A stretch of DNA of 44,242 bases from Bacteroidales bacterium. Lineage in GTDB: Bacteria > Bacteroidota > Bacteroidia > Bacteroidales > M50B96. Numbering within the stretch: position 1 is the stretch's first letter; the number at the start of each line of letters is the position of its first letter. The stretch is taken from NCBI GenBank assembly GCA_021740905.1, contig JAIOYV010000058.1:1-44242 (forward strand), written 5' to 3'. The notes beneath the pieces were generated by a model that had not been told where the DNA came from, did not search any database, and worked only from the letters and a program-made list of their open reading frames with translations. Both the position numbers and the translations under genes were made by a program. This document shows, piece by piece, positions 7,190 through 16,411 of the stretch.

Positions 7190-8647
7190 ATGAGGAAAAT
7201 TAGACAATTCACACTGTATTCTTTAGGGATTCTTGCATTATTATCGGCATTTGGATTCTATTCCCCTCTTTTTAATCAGCCTAAACAAGGGGAGTACATT
7301 ATAATTGGATGGAACGACCTCGGGATGCACTGTGCAAACCAGGACTTTTCGAAGATGGCCGTTTTACCCCCTTATAATAATTTGATGGCGCATGTAATAA
7401 AAAAAGGTTCGGCCACAACCTGGCCCGAAATTGTAACCGATACGTTTTCTGTTACTTATGAAATTCCCGGCAACACTTACTCGGTAGGGAAAACGAACTT
7501 TTGGGATTACGAATTCCAACTTTTTGGTGTAAACCTTACCAATAATATTGGGCTTACAGGCAAGGGGCTTTCTGGCGATATGGATACTACCATGGATTAT
7601 TTCCATGCCGAAGGGATTCCTATTACCCCTTATGTGGATACCAACCTGCTTACTGAAGACCCATACCAACTGGCTTTGATCAAACTGTTCGATGCCTCTG
7701 GCAATTTGTTGGCGAGTACACAACCTGTAATACCGGTTTCGAATGAAATTACTTGCGTAAGCTCGGGCTGCCACACAAATGAAATGGATATTTTAAACGA
7801 ACATGATAATGTGTCCGGCTTTAGCACCTCTAATTTACCCATACTTTGCGCATCTTGCCATTCGTCGAATGCTTTGGGAACAACGGGTACTCCAGGGGCC
7901 GATCCTTTATCGCAGGTAATTCACGAAAAACATAAAAGCTCAACCAGTAATTGCTACAAGTGCCACCCGGGAGCAAATACCCAATGCCACCGGGGCACCA
8001 TGTATTCATTGGGAATGACATGTACCGATTGCCACGGAAGCATGCAAGACATTGCCGAATCGATCGACAATGGTCGTGAACCCTGGCTGGAGGAGCCAAC
8101 GTGCGGAGCTACTGCCTGCCATGGGTCAAATTACGCAGAGGAGCCCGGTAAACTGTTCCGCCAGTCGCGGGGTCACGGAGGCTTGTTTTGCAGCACCTGC
8201 CATGGTTCGCCACATGCCATTTATCCTTCGTCGAATGCCCGCGACAATGTTCAAAACATTGCCTTGCAGGGCTATGCCGGCATCCTCAACAAATGTAGTG
8301 TATGCCATGGGATAACGCCTACGTATGCTGGCCCTCATGGGCTGGTTGTCACCGAAATTACCGAGACTCCAGGGGATTCTCCTTCCGAAAACCACTTACA
8401 TGATTTGTATCCAAATCCTTCGAGAGACATAACAAGCATCCCATTTAGCGTTGCCGATAAAGGAAAGGTTTATGTGGAGGTCGTCAACCTCGAAGGGAAA
8501 ATAATCCAAACCTTAGTGAACAAAGCTTTACCTGTCGGGAATTATGAAGTCGATTTCGACACCAGGACAGTTGGTGCCGGTATTTATTTTTGTCGGTTAA
8601 GACAAGGAAATTTCAGTGATTCAAAGAAGTTGGTTGTTCTGGATTGA
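7190..8647 (+). CDS. T9SS-exported multihaem c-type cytochrome
   Basis: This 485-residue protein starts at the ATG at 7190, which gives a signal peptide (MRKIRQFTLYSLGILALLSA); the upstream in-frame start is TTG. The N-terminal domain contains GWNDLGMHCANQDF and a PPYNNL segment. Then come five CxxCH haem sites (C220, C255, C278, C334, C369) and two CX4CH sites (C189, C305), so up to seven c-type haems. Residues about 403-485 form a T9SS sorting domain (DLYPNPSRD ... GAGIYFCRL ... SKKLVVLD). Haems would be attached in the periplasm before export, so this is probably a surface electron-transfer protein. Acceptors or donors are not identifiable, and no other respiratory gene is adjacent. A strong hairpin terminator follows at 8772-8806. 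Confidence 0.9.
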   Translation: MRKIRQFTLYSLGILALLSAFGFYSPLFNQPKQGEYIIIGWNDLGMHCANQDFSKMAVLPPYNNLMAHVIKKGSATTWPEIVTDTFSVTYEIPGNTYSVGKTNFWDYEFQLFGVNLTNNIGLTGKGLSGDMDTTMDYFHAEGIPITPYVDTNLLTEDPYQLALIKLFDASGNLLASTQPVIPVSNEITCVSSGCHTNEMDILNEHDNVSGFSTSNLPILCASCHSSNALGTTGTPGADPLSQVIHEKHKSSTSNCYKCHPGANTQCHRGTMYSLGMTCTDCHGSMQDIAESIDNGREPWLEEPTCGATACHGSNYAEEPGKLFRQSRGHGGLFCSTCHGSPHAIYPSSNARDNVQNIALQGYAGILNKCSVCHGITPTYAGPHGLVVTEITETPGDSPSENHLHDLYPNPSRDITSIPFSVADKGKVYVEVVNLEGKIIQTLVNKALPVGNYEVDFDTRTVGAGIYFCRLRQGNFSDSKKLVVLD

Positions 8648-8771
8648 TGATTTAATCAAAATATTAAATTGCGGTTATTTTGGTTTATAATGGATTAAAC
8701 TTGTTTCTTGGTCACTTTACAATCTGAAACTTTTACTTAATCAGGATAGCCGATTCAACTTGTTTGACCGC

Positions 8772-8806
8772 AAGGAATCCCCAAGCTCATGGCTTGGGGA
8801 TTCCTT
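8772..8806. terminator. Perfect 15-bp hairpin
   Basis: AAGGAATCCCCAAGC (8772-8786) is followed by a 5-nt loop and its exact complement (8792-8806), then TTT. It sits about 125 bp after the cytochrome stop and before the promoter of the next gene, so it is well placed to end cytochrome transcription. It may alternatively be a dispersed palindromic repeat. Confidence 0.65.
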
Positions 8807-8888
8807 TAGGGCTTTTCTTATCTAAAATAATTCTATTTAGCGTGCTCTTTTATTTGATAATCAGTGCGATATTTTAATTTATTCACTC

Positions 8889-8922
8889 TTGTAAATGCAA
8901 TTACTCTTTTTTTTTATCTTTG
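8889..8922 (+). promoter_or_regulatory. Bacteroidota-type promoter
   Basis: TTG at 8889-8891 and TATCTTTG (8915-8922) match the -33 and -7 (TAnnTTTG) elements of the Bacteroidota primary sigma factor. They are separated by 23 bp, slightly wider than usual. The -7 box lies 31 bp before the ATG at 8954. Confidence 0.6.
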
Positions 8923-8953
8923 ACACAGTTAAACTGATACTAAAGTAAAAAAG

Positions 8954-10426
8954 ATGGCCAAAGTTAAAACTCGCTTTTTGTTTAAATCCTTTTTTGGGAC
9001 ATTGCCCAAAACCTCGACTATTGAGGCGGATGAGAAAGCACTCATACAGGAATATAAAGAAATTACCACCTTTGAAAACTCTGATGAGCTAAAGGGTATT
9101 CTCGAAATGGAAAAGGAAGTAAATTCCGAAAAGTTCAAGAAAAAACTTCAGGCACTTAAAAACGATACCTTTGATAAAACCGAAGAGTATAAGAGACTTC
9201 AGGAATATAATGGATTGAAGAAGTCGAAGGCTATCAAGGCATACTTCAAATACCTCGAATCGGGGAAACTCGAACGCTTGGAACAAATTGAGAAATCAGG
9301 AAAACTCGAAAAACTCACTGACCTTGAAAAACAAGTTTCTGCTAGCAAATTCATCAGCAAAAAAGAGGAACTGAAAGCTGAGAAAACATTTAATGACAGC
9401 TCGGAATATTTACTAGAACAGGAATACCTCAACTTGAAAAAAGATAGTGAGCTTAAAGAGTATCATAAAATTAAGAAATCGGGTAAATATATCCAGCATA
9501 TCGAAACTGAGAAATCGAAGGATTTAGCCCAATTCCAAAAACTGGAAGAGCTAGTTTCATCAAAAGATTTTCTGGAATTTAAGGCAGAAAAAGAGGATAC
9601 TGAACGCTATAAACAAAGCGACGAATACAAGTTTCAACAGAAGTACGAAGCTGCTATGGCACAGGAGCATGTAAAAAAGTTCTTTAGCTTGAAGGGCTCC
9701 ACCAAGTTCGATGAATTGAAAGCATACGAAACTACTTTCTTCGATGATTTTGAAGGAAAGACCCTCGACCCCTCAAAATGGATTACCAATTATTTTTGGG
9801 GCAAGGCACTGATGAACGAAAGCTATTCGCTGGCCAGCGACAAGCATTTCATCACAAACGGCAACAATATTGAAATCAAAGACAGTGTTTGCAAAATAAC
9901 TACGCGCAAAGAAAAGGCCACCGGAAAAAGTTGGGACCCACGCATTGGTTTTTACCCTCGCGAATTTGAATATACTTCGGGACTGATAAGCACAGGCGAA
10001 AGTTTCCGCCAGAAAACAGGCCGCTTTCAGGCAAAAGTAAAATTGAATTCATTGCAGCCTGTGACCCACGCTTTTTGGATGGTTTCTGAAAAAATGCTAC
10101 CTCAAATCGATATATTGAAGTCAGCGAAAAAGAATAAAATTTCGCTTGCCAATCATTGGGGTAAAGAGATCCATTCGAGTGTGTCTAAATTTACCGGGAG
10201 CAAGTTTGTCAACGACTTCTATATTTTCACCCTCGATTGGGAACCTGGCAAACTGACCTGGAAAATAAACGATATTGTGGTTACTGAACTTACCGATGGC
10301 ATACCCGATGAACCCATGTATATTATTTTCAGTTCAGGCTTGCAAGTTGCTCCTGAAGATAGCTCATTGCCCTCCGTTTTCGAAATTGATTGGGTGAAGT
10401 GCTCGAAAAAAGTAGCTGTGAAGTAG
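8954..10426 (+). CDS. GH16-fold protein with degenerate active site and helical repeats
   Basis: This 490-residue protein has no signal peptide. Residues 24-259 are highly charged and built from about 3.5 helical repeats of 73 residues, anchored by EEYKRLQEYN (77), SEYLLEQEYL (150) and DEYKFQQKYE (223), with an EK-x-V-SxxKF element between them. Residues about 262-490 resemble a family 16 glycoside hydrolase/concanavalin-like lectin domain (FFDDFEGKTLDPSKW, TGRFQAKVKL, FWMVSEKM, YIFTLDWEPGKLTWKINDI). The GH16 catalytic signature E-x-D-x-x-E is replaced by Q384-I-D386-I-L-K389, so both catalytic glutamates are lost. It is probably a carbohydrate-binding or structural protein rather than an enzyme, and its cytoplasmic location would be odd for the fold. 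A promoter lies at 8889-8922. Confidence 0.8.
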   Translation: MAKVKTRFLFKSFFGTLPKTSTIEADEKALIQEYKEITTFENSDELKGILEMEKEVNSEKFKKKLQALKNDTFDKTEEYKRLQEYNGLKKSKAIKAYFKYLESGKLERLEQIEKSGKLEKLTDLEKQVSASKFISKKEELKAEKTFNDSSEYLLEQEYLNLKKDSELKEYHKIKKSGKYIQHIETEKSKDLAQFQKLEELVSSKDFLEFKAEKEDTERYKQSDEYKFQQKYEAAMAQEHVKKFFSLKGSTKFDELKAYETTFFDDFEGKTLDPSKWITNYFWGKALMNESYSLASDKHFITNGNNIEIKDSVCKITTRKEKATGKSWDPRIGFYPREFEYTSGLISTGESFRQKTGRFQAKVKLNSLQPVTHAFWMVSEKMLPQIDILKSAKKNKISLANHWGKEIHSSVSKFTGSKFVNDFYIFTLDWEPGKLTWKINDIVVTELTDGIPDEPMYIIFSSGLQVAPEDSSLPSVFEIDWVKCSKKVAVK

Positions 10427-10700
10427 GAATTTCCAACCTCTCATAATTTCTTTTGATAAATCAAATGATTTTCATTTGGGCAGGTGCATGCAAATCTCAT
10501 CATCATCTCTTTATTCCCTAAGAAATTTGAGAAATGGCTGCCAACTGTCATTTCTTTTTGTGAGCATTATTTTGTCTTGAAAATCGAAATGACAGCTTGT
10601 TGGTTATGGATTCTTTTTCTAATTGTTCATATCCAATCATTCATTGAAATGCGAATAATCGCATCACTACATGTTGGGGCATCAAATCCTGACTCAGGAT

Positions 10701-12431
10701 CTACCACACAAAATTCGCTTCATACAACGCAATATTATCCTTATTGTCAGTAACTTTCAGTAAAAGATTGTGACTGGCTCCCCGCGTTATTTTATTATCG
10801 GAGAATTCATGGAAAATAAGGTTTGATTTGGCATCGTAGCGGAAAAGCACCCACTCGTTATCGATTAATCCAACGTATTCCTTGATACCCGAAAGCCCAT
10901 CGGTAATTTTAATGCGGATGCTTTTTACGTTCTCCATGTTTAGCGAATCCTTAATGTTGATTGGCGTAATGCTGGGTGCAATGGTATCAACAACAATGGC
11001 ATAATCGCCAAAAGACGATATGCTGGTATGTACCCAACCCGAATCGAAATCCCCTCCCGAACTAGAATATTCAGGCTTTTCAAAAGTTCCCGACACTGAA
11101 GCAATCACAGCTTTCTCCTCTAGGTTTGCAGGAAGATTTTTAGACTTAATCCAAAGCTGGGCCGATCGATGCAGCGGCACATTGCCTGTATGGACATGGT
11201 GCAAAGCCGAGTAGATCCCCAAGATTGAACTATCTAGCGAATAGTTGAAAAATAGGTCATCGTAAAGTGCGGATTGAGGAATGATGAGTTTGATTTCCTC
11301 GTCTTCAAATGTGTTTTCAATTTTCCAGGGCATAGCCTGCGTGTATTCACTTTGAATAATCAGCGAATCATAATCTTTTGGTTTTTTGCCTACTATGTCG
11401 AACATAATTTTAGTGGTATTATGGTATGCATCTGTGACTACATATTTCACTTTGTGCTTTTCCCCATCATCGACTTCAACAATCCCCCGGTTTTTCACAT
11501 TTGAATAATTGCTGAATTTATTGTTTGGTTCAACAAACGATTTCTGGATGTAGTCGTTCGATTCCTGTTTATAGCCATAGTCGTAATGGCTTTGAATATA
11601 GCGCAATTCCGAAAAATCAAGCTCGTTCATTTTATATGAAAAAACCAAGTTCGAGTCGACAAATAAGTCCAGGGTGTAAGCACCACATTTATTTTGCGAG
11701 TCGTTTAAATAGTCGTTCACCTCAATCCCAAAGCCTATTTCACCAAAAGCCTCGACTGTATTCCAGGTAGGCAGGCCATTTTTTATTTCGTCGATAAAAA
11801 AACTGTTACTCCCTTTCACAAAACTATAATTGTTTAATGGATACACGGCCACAGAATAAACCTTAGGTGCTATATCGTCCTTTACTTCAAAGCCTAACAA
11901 CAATGGGTTGAGTGCGTGTTCATTCTTGCCATTGCGTATTTCAAAATGAAGGTGCGGCCCGCCCGAATTTCCGGTATTGCCGGAGATACCTATTACATCC
12001 GATTTTTTTATCACGAACCTGTCGGCTGGAGGGAACAGGTTTATTTCAAAAGTCCTTTGTTTATATTGATTTTCCAACAAGTAAGCGGCCATGTCGCCCG
12101 AATACTTTTGAAGATGCCCGTAAACACTCACGTAGCCATTGGGGTGGGTAATATAAATAGCGTTCCCATAGCCACCAGCCTGTACTTTTATCCGCGAAAC
12201 ATATCCATCGGCAACAGCATATACCTTTTGCCCTTCAAACCCCAAGGTTTTAAAATCGAGGCCGGTGTGAAAATGATTCGACCGCATTTCGCCAAAATTA
12301 CCAGATAGCAGCAAAGGAATATCAAGTGGCGAACGAAAATATCCCTTTGGAATACTATCCTGCGCAAAAAGGAAATGTGCTTGAAATAATATCAATAAGG
12401 GAATGATTAGTTTCAACTTATTTTGGTTCAT
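10701..12431 (-). CDS. M23-family metallopeptidase (LytM-like)
   Basis: The ATG at 12431 gives a signal peptide (MNQNKLKLIIPLLILF...FAQ), so 576 residues; an ATG at 12470 adds 13 residues. The peptidase domain is at the N-terminus. Numbering from the longer start, the zinc ligands H68 and D72 (HTGLD), H119 (VYGHL) and H173/H175 (GPHLHFEIR) are all present, so the enzyme should be active. M23 enzymes cleave peptidoglycan cross-link peptides in the periplasm. The roughly 400-residue C-terminal extension has beta-rich segments of no family I recognise and may be an Ig-like scaffold. Transcription converges with the gene ending at 10426; the 274-bp gap between them holds only a small palindrome (10686-10700). 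Confidence 0.88.
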   Translation of the reverse strand: MNQNKLKLIIPLLILFQAHFLFAQDSIPKGYFRSPLDIPLLLSGNFGEMRSNHFHTGLDFKTLGFEGQKVYAVADGYVSRIKVQAGGYGNAIYITHPNGYVSVYGHLQKYSGDMAAYLLENQYKQRTFEINLFPPADRFVIKKSDVIGISGNTGNSGGPHLHFEIRNGKNEHALNPLLLGFEVKDDIAPKVYSVAVYPLNNYSFVKGSNSFFIDEIKNGLPTWNTVEAFGEIGFGIEVNDYLNDSQNKCGAYTLDLFVDSNLVFSYKMNELDFSELRYIQSHYDYGYKQESNDYIQKSFVEPNNKFSNYSNVKNRGIVEVDDGEKHKVKYVVTDAYHNTTKIMFDIVGKKPKDYDSLIIQSEYTQAMPWKIENTFEDEEIKLIIPQSALYDDLFFNYSLDSSILGIYSALHHVHTGNVPLHRSAQLWIKSKNLPANLEEKAVIASVSGTFEKPEYSSSGGDFDSGWVHTSISSFGDYAIVVDTIAPSITPINIKDSLNMENVKSIRIKITDGLSGIKEYVGLIDNEWVLFRYDAKSNLIFHEFSDNKITRGASHNLLLKVTDNKDNIALYEANFVW

Positions 12432-12599
12432 TCTGCTTTCCATACTAAATGTTGTTTTATTTGCTACCATCTAAATTTTGACAATGGGTTGCAAAGATAA
12501 TCGAATCCCGTTCAGGATTAAAGGAAAAGATAAAAGAGGGTGGTTGACAAATTCCGCAGAGAATAATAGTTCTTTGGTTTTTTTACAAAGTTTATGGAA

Positions 12600-12678
12600 T
12601 TGGAGTAATGGAGTGTTGGAATATAGGGAATTATTTGGCCAACCACCCCCCTAATACTCCATTGCTTCAGCACTCCAT
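12600..12678. repeat. Imperfect inverted repeat, low complexity
   Basis: TGGAGTAATGGAGTG near 12601 and ACTCCATTGCTTCAGCACTC near 12654 form an imperfect inverted repeat in the 342-bp divergent gap 12432-12773. I see no gene in that gap. The rest is AT-rich and contains the promoter at 12722-12753. Confidence 0.4.
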
Positions 12679-12721
12679 TTCTTATCTGATTTTTATTTTC
12701 TCAATATGTTGCTTCAATAGA

Positions 12722-12753
12722 TTTGTCTATGTATTTTTACAACCTTAATTTTA
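12722..12753 (+). promoter_or_regulatory. Promoter of the coiled-coil/zapA operon
   Basis: TTTG (12722-12725), a 20-bp spacer and TAATTTTA (12746-12753) match the Bacteroidota -33/-7 elements in seven of eight -7 positions. The implied transcription start near 12760 is upstream of the ATG at 12774 but downstream of a TTG at 12723, which supports the shorter start. Confidence 0.5.
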
Positions 12754-12773
12754 TAAAAATTATACTTATTCTG

Positions 12774-13055
12774 ATGGATGATTTGCGTCGAAATATAGAT
12801 GAAAAGATCAGTAAAATCATGAACATGCAGAAAAATATCAAGAGCGAAAACCAGCTTTTGATAAAAGAAAACGAAAGGCTCATGGAGCGTTTCGAGGAGA
12901 AGGATCAGGAATTAAAGAAATTGAAACACAAATATAATTTACTTAAATTAGCAAAAAATTTCGAGGCATCGGAAAGTGAAAAAGGCGATGCCTCAAAAAA
13001 GATTAACAACATTGTGCGGGAAATAAACAAATGTATTGCTCTTTTAAATAGCTGA
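12774..13055 (+). CDS. Small coiled-coil protein upstream of zapA
   Basis: This 93-residue protein starts MDDLRRNIDEK. It is almost entirely a predicted coiled coil (heptad-like ENQLLIKENERLMERFEEKD), with a C-terminal helix after a short break near GDASKK. In Bacteroidota a small coiled-coil gene commonly precedes zapA, and the two are 11 bp apart here. A role with ZapA at the division ring is plausible from position and shape, but I cannot assign a family name. The TTG start at 12723 is rejected because it would lie upstream of the predicted transcription start. Confidence 0.7.
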   Translation: MDDLRRNIDEKISKIMNMQKNIKSENQLLIKENERLMERFEEKDQELKKLKHKYNLLKLAKNFEASESEKGDASKKINNIVREINKCIALLNS

Positions 13056-13066
13056 AATATTGATAA

Positions 13067-13363
13067 ATGGCTGACAAACGGATGATAAATCTTACCATTG
13101 CCGGGAGGAAATATCCCCTTTGGGTAGACAAGCAGGATGAGAAAGAAGAAGAACTTCTCCGGGTGGCCACGAAATTAATTAATAAAAAGATGGATCAATA
13201 TCAAAAAAAGTTTTCAAATAGAGATATTTTTGATATATTAGCCATGACAACATTGCAAACTGCGAAGGAGTTAATTGGTTCTAAGCAGCAAGGAGTTAAG
13301 TCTATTAATATAGAAGGATTACTTGAAATAAACGATAAGTTGGACGAGATAATAGAAGAGTAG
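13067..13363 (+). CDS. zapA: Cell division protein ZapA
   Basis: This 98-residue protein matches ZapA: an N-terminal beta region (MINLTIAGRKYPLWVDKQDE), a helix EEELLRVATKLINKKM, then DIFDILAMTTLQTAKELI and a C-terminal coiled coil. ZapA binds FtsZ and promotes bundling of filaments in the Z-ring. Length is typical for the family. It is the second gene of an operon with the coiled-coil gene, and is followed by the 6S RNA candidate and rny, an order seen in other Bacteroidota. Confidence 0.9.
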   Translation: MADKRMINLTIAGRKYPLWVDKQDEKEEELLRVATKLINKKMDQYQKKFSNRDIFDILAMTTLQTAKELIGSKQQGVKSINIEGLLEINDKLDEIIEE

Positions 13364-13392
13364 CACAGCGTTCTTTGGATAAAAAATAAATA

Positions 13393-13593
13393 TTGCCCGC
13401 ATTTTTTCTTTAAGAGTTTGAGAACTCAACATTATTTTAATTGGAGAAAAGCTCGGTTTTTGTAAGGCAGGCCTCAATCCCCTCGGGGATATTTCATTCG
13501 AAAACAGTGGAAGCAAGAAATAAACTGGCATCTCTACCCGTGTTGCACAGGGGTTTTCTAAATTATTGAAGAAAGATTGCGGGCTTTTTTTTT
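13393..13593 (+). ncRNA. ssrS: Candidate 6S RNA (SsrS / 6S-Flavo type)
   Basis: The 250-bp zapA-rny gap has no coding potential. GCCCGCA (13395-13401) pairs with TGCGGGC (13578-13584), which is followed by nine T residues, so a stem closes the whole 190-200-nt segment and doubles as a terminator. Interior elements include a CCCCTCGGGG hairpin near 13480. Size, long closing stem, a large weakly paired interior and position next to zapA all fit 6S RNA, which sequesters the housekeeping RNA polymerase holoenzyme. The call rests on architecture and synteny, not a covariance-model hit. Confidence 0.6.
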
Positions 13594-13613
13594 AAATATA
13601 TAGTCGAAAAAAA

Positions 13614-15176
13614 ATGGATATAATTTATGGTTTAATAATTGGGATAGTGGCCCTTATAGTTGGCGGTTTGGCAATGCACTTGTATTGGAAAAATGCCATT
13701 GCGAACAAAAGTGTCGACATATTGAGGGAGGCGGAACTGAACGCCGAAAACATAAAAAAGGACAAGATCCTTCAGGCAAAAGAAAAGTTTTTAAGTTTAA
13801 AAAGCGAACATGAGTTAATTGTCACTGAAAAGAACAACCGGATAGCAGCTTCCGAAAATCGGATAGCTCAAAAGGAAAGCGCGCTAAATCAAAGAAGGGA
13901 AGAGCTTCAGAAAAAGCATAAGGAGTTCGATATTTCGAAAAAAGAAGTGGATGCTATTCGTGAAAACCTGAATAACCAGCTCCTATTGGTTGAAAAGAAA
14001 AATTCTGACCTCGATAAATTGCACAAAGAGCAGGTTGAGAAATTAGAGCATGTAGCAGGAATGTCGGCTGCCGATGCAAAAGAGCAATTGGTGAGTTCGT
14101 TGGTGGCAGAAGCCCGTACCGAGGCCATGTCGACAATCAACGAAATAATGGACGAGGCCAAGCTTACTGCCAGCAAAGATGCAAAGCGGATAATCATCCA
14201 GACTATCCAGCGTGTAGCAACCGAGGCTGCGATTGAAAATTCGGTTACTGTGTTTCACATCGAAAACGATGAAATGAAGGGCCGGATTATTGGTCGCGAA
14301 GGTCGTAACATCAGGGCATTGGAGGCTGCAACAGGAATTGAAATCATTGTGGACGATACACCCGAGGCCATCATCCTTTCTGGTTTCGACCCCGTACGTA
14401 GGGAAACTGCCCGTTTGGCCTTGCACAAATTGGTCACCGATGGACGGATTCACCCGGCCCGTATCGAAGAAGTAGTGCAAAAAACGAAGATGCAGATCGA
14501 AGAGGAGATTGTGGAAGTAGGAAAGCGCACAGCCATCGACTTGGGCGTGCATGGCCTGCACCCTGAGATTATCCGTTTGATCGGTAAAATGAAATACCGT
14601 TCATCGTATGGACAAAACCTTTTACAACACTCCCGCGAAGTGGCCAACCTTTGCGCTATTATGGCATCGGAACTAGGCCTGAACACTAAAATGGCCAAAC
14701 GTGCCGGCCTGTTGCACGATATTGGAAAAGTGGCCGACGAGGAGCCTGAATTACCACATGCCATTCTCGGGATGAAAATAGCAGAGAAATACAAGGAGAA
14801 GCCTGAAATCCTTAACGCTATTGGTGCCCACCACGACGAAATTGAAATGACCACCCTTTTGGCACCGATTGTGCAGGCTTGCGATGCCATTTCAGGGGCA
14901 CGTCCAGGGGCACGCCGCGAAGTAGTCGAATCGTACATCAAACGCCTCAACGACCTGGAAGCATTGGCCCTCTCATATCCTGGTGTTACTAAAACGTATG
15001 CCATTCAGGCAGGCCGGGAGCTAAGGGTGATTGTTGGGAGCGATAAAATTGATGATACCCAGTCGGAGACCTTATCGTTCGATATTGCCAAGAAAATACA
15101 GGATGACATGACTTATCCAGGACAGGTCAAAGTTACGGTTATCCGTGAAACTCGCGCAGTAAGCTACGCCAAGTAA
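13614..15176 (+). CDS. rny: Ribonuclease Y
   Basis: This 520-residue protein has the complete RNase Y layout: an N-terminal membrane anchor (about 3-22), a long coiled coil (about 30-190), a KH domain with the GREG loop (227-230, [15 protein letters not shown]), and an HD domain with H339 and H368-D369 (LLHDIGK). RNase Y is a membrane-bound endonuclease that starts mRNA decay. Length equals that of characterised homologues. The 3' end of the 6S RNA candidate lies 20 bp upstream, so it either has its own promoter inside that AT-rich gap or depends on read-through. Confidence 0.96.
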   Translation: MDIIYGLIIGIVALIVGGLAMHLYWKNAIANKSVDILREAELNAENIKKDKILQAKEKFLSLKSEHELIVTEKNNRIAASENRIAQKESALNQRREELQKKHKEFDISKKEVDAIRENLNNQLLLVEKKNSDLDKLHKEQVEKLEHVAGMSAADAKEQLVSSLVAEARTEAMSTINEIMDEAKLTASKDAKRIIIQTIQRVATEAAIENSVTVFHIENDEMKGRIIGREGRNIRALEAATGIEIIVDDTPEAIILSGFDPVRRETARLALHKLVTDGRIHPARIEEVVQKTKMQIEEEIVEVGKRTAIDLGVHGLHPEIIRLIGKMKYRSSYGQNLLQHSREVANLCAIMASELGLNTKMAKRAGLLHDIGKVADEEPELPHAILGMKIAEKYKEKPEILNAIGAHHDEIEMTTLLAPIVQACDAISGARPGARREVVESYIKRLNDLEALALSYPGVTKTYAIQAGRELRVIVGSDKIDDTQSETLSFDIAKKIQDDMTYPGQVKVTVIRETRAVSYAK

Positions 15177-15234
15177 AGACTTTTAGGTGACGTCAATAAC
15201 TGTGTTACGTTCAACATGAAAGTCAATCATTTAC

Positions 15235-15255
15235 GAAAGTAAGCTCTTTACTTTC
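15235..15255 (+). terminator. Possible hairpin after rny
   Basis: GAAAGTAA (15235-15242) and TTACTTTC (15248-15255) form an 8-bp stem with a 5-nt loop, nested in a wider CATGAAAGT/ACTTTCATG pairing (15215-15223 with 15250-15258). It lies between rny and the epimerase gene. It is AT-rich with no T-run, so it may be weak. Confidence 0.35.
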
Positions 15256-15332
15256 ATGTCGCACAAGCCATGTTCTTAACGCCATCTAAGCAGTCTTTTA
15301 TTAAATTGAAGTTAAGTAATGGATTGAATAGC

Positions 15333-16310
15333 ATGATTGTAAAGTCAAAAGTATTGGTGACAGGCGGGGCCGGTTTTATCGGCTCTAATCTTGTCGAAGC
15401 TCTTTTAAAACAAGAAAACGAGGTAGTTTGCCTTGATAATTTTGCCACCGGAAAAAGGGAAAACATCGCCCCCTTTCTTTCGAATCCCTCATTTCGCTTG
15501 ATCGAAGGGGACATACGCGAACCCGAAGCCTGCAAAGAAGCAGTGAAGGGCATGAAATACGTGTTGCACCAAGCCGCGTTGGGGTCGGTGCCACGTTCGA
15601 TAAAAGACCCAAAAACGACAAACGATGTAAATATTGGCGGCTTCTTAAACATGTTGATAGCCACGCGCGACGAAGGTATCAAGCGTTTTGTCTTTGCAGC
15701 CAGCTCGTCCACCTATGGCGACCATCCGGGTTTACCAAAAGTGGAAGACAAAATTGGAAATCCCCTTTCGCCTTATGCCATAACCAAATATGTGAACGAG
15801 TTGTATGCAACGGTGTTTTCCGATCTCTACGGCATAGAAACGGTTGGCCTTCGCTATTTCAACGTATTTGGACGACGACAAGATCCAGATGGAGCTTATG
15901 CTGCGGTAATCCCCAAGTTCGTAAAAGCATTGATGGAAAAAGAATCGCCCATAATAAATGGGGACGGAACTCATTCGCGTGACTTTACCTACGTCGACAA
16001 TGTGGTACAAATAAACCAACTTGCTGCAACGGTTGAAAACCCTCAGGCTGTGAATACGGTGTATAATGTGGCTTTTGGCGAGAATACCAACCTCAACCAG
16101 TTAGTTGATTTGTTGGGTGAGTATTTATCGAGCTTCGACCCTGAAATAAAGCAGGTAAAAGCTAAGTATGGCCCCGAACGGGCTGGGGATGTCCGACATT
16201 CTTTGGCATCCATCAACAAAGCGAAGGAGTTATTGGGTTACGATCCGAAATTTGATATAAAAACAGGGTTGAAGGAAGCTGTGACCTGGTATTGGGAGAA
16301 TTTGAAATAA
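15333..16310 (+). CDS. UDP-sugar 4-epimerase (WbpP/TviC-like SDR)
   Basis: From the ATG at 15333 the protein is 325 residues and begins with the NAD-binding Rossmann motif GGAGFIG (11-17). An ATG at 15270 would add 21 residues. It has the extended short-chain dehydrogenase triad: serines 124-126 (AASSSTYGD), Y148 and K152 (SPYAITK). The [15 protein letters not shown] and [23 protein letters not shown] stretches are characteristic of UDP-N-acetylhexosamine 4-epimerases such as WbpP. It should supply UDP-GalNAc or UDP-GalNAcA for surface polysaccharide. The following gene is a polysaccharide deacetylase, consistent with glycan metabolism. Confidence 0.88.
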   Translation: MIVKSKVLVTGGAGFIGSNLVEALLKQENEVVCLDNFATGKRENIAPFLSNPSFRLIEGDIREPEACKEAVKGMKYVLHQAALGSVPRSIKDPKTTNDVNIGGFLNMLIATRDEGIKRFVFAASSSTYGDHPGLPKVEDKIGNPLSPYAITKYVNELYATVFSDLYGIETVGLRYFNVFGRRQDPDGAYAAVIPKFVKALMEKESPIINGDGTHSRDFTYVDNVVQINQLAATVENPQAVNTVYNVAFGENTNLNQLVDLLGEYLSSFDPEIKQVKAKYGPERAGDVRHSLASINKAKELLGYDPKFDIKTGLKEAVTWYWENLK

Positions 16311-16411
16311 GGATTTTGTTATACGGAATCAGGAAATAGCTAAAATTCACTATGTAATTTCGAGTTGTTCTTGCACAAAAACAAATTGCGTTGGAAAAGT
16401 TAAAAATTACA

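Noticed and set aside
10484-10753. 89-residue ORF in the gap before the M23 peptidase
   Set aside because: It runs into the 3' end of the peptidase gene on the other strand, has no motif, and the gap is otherwise featureless.
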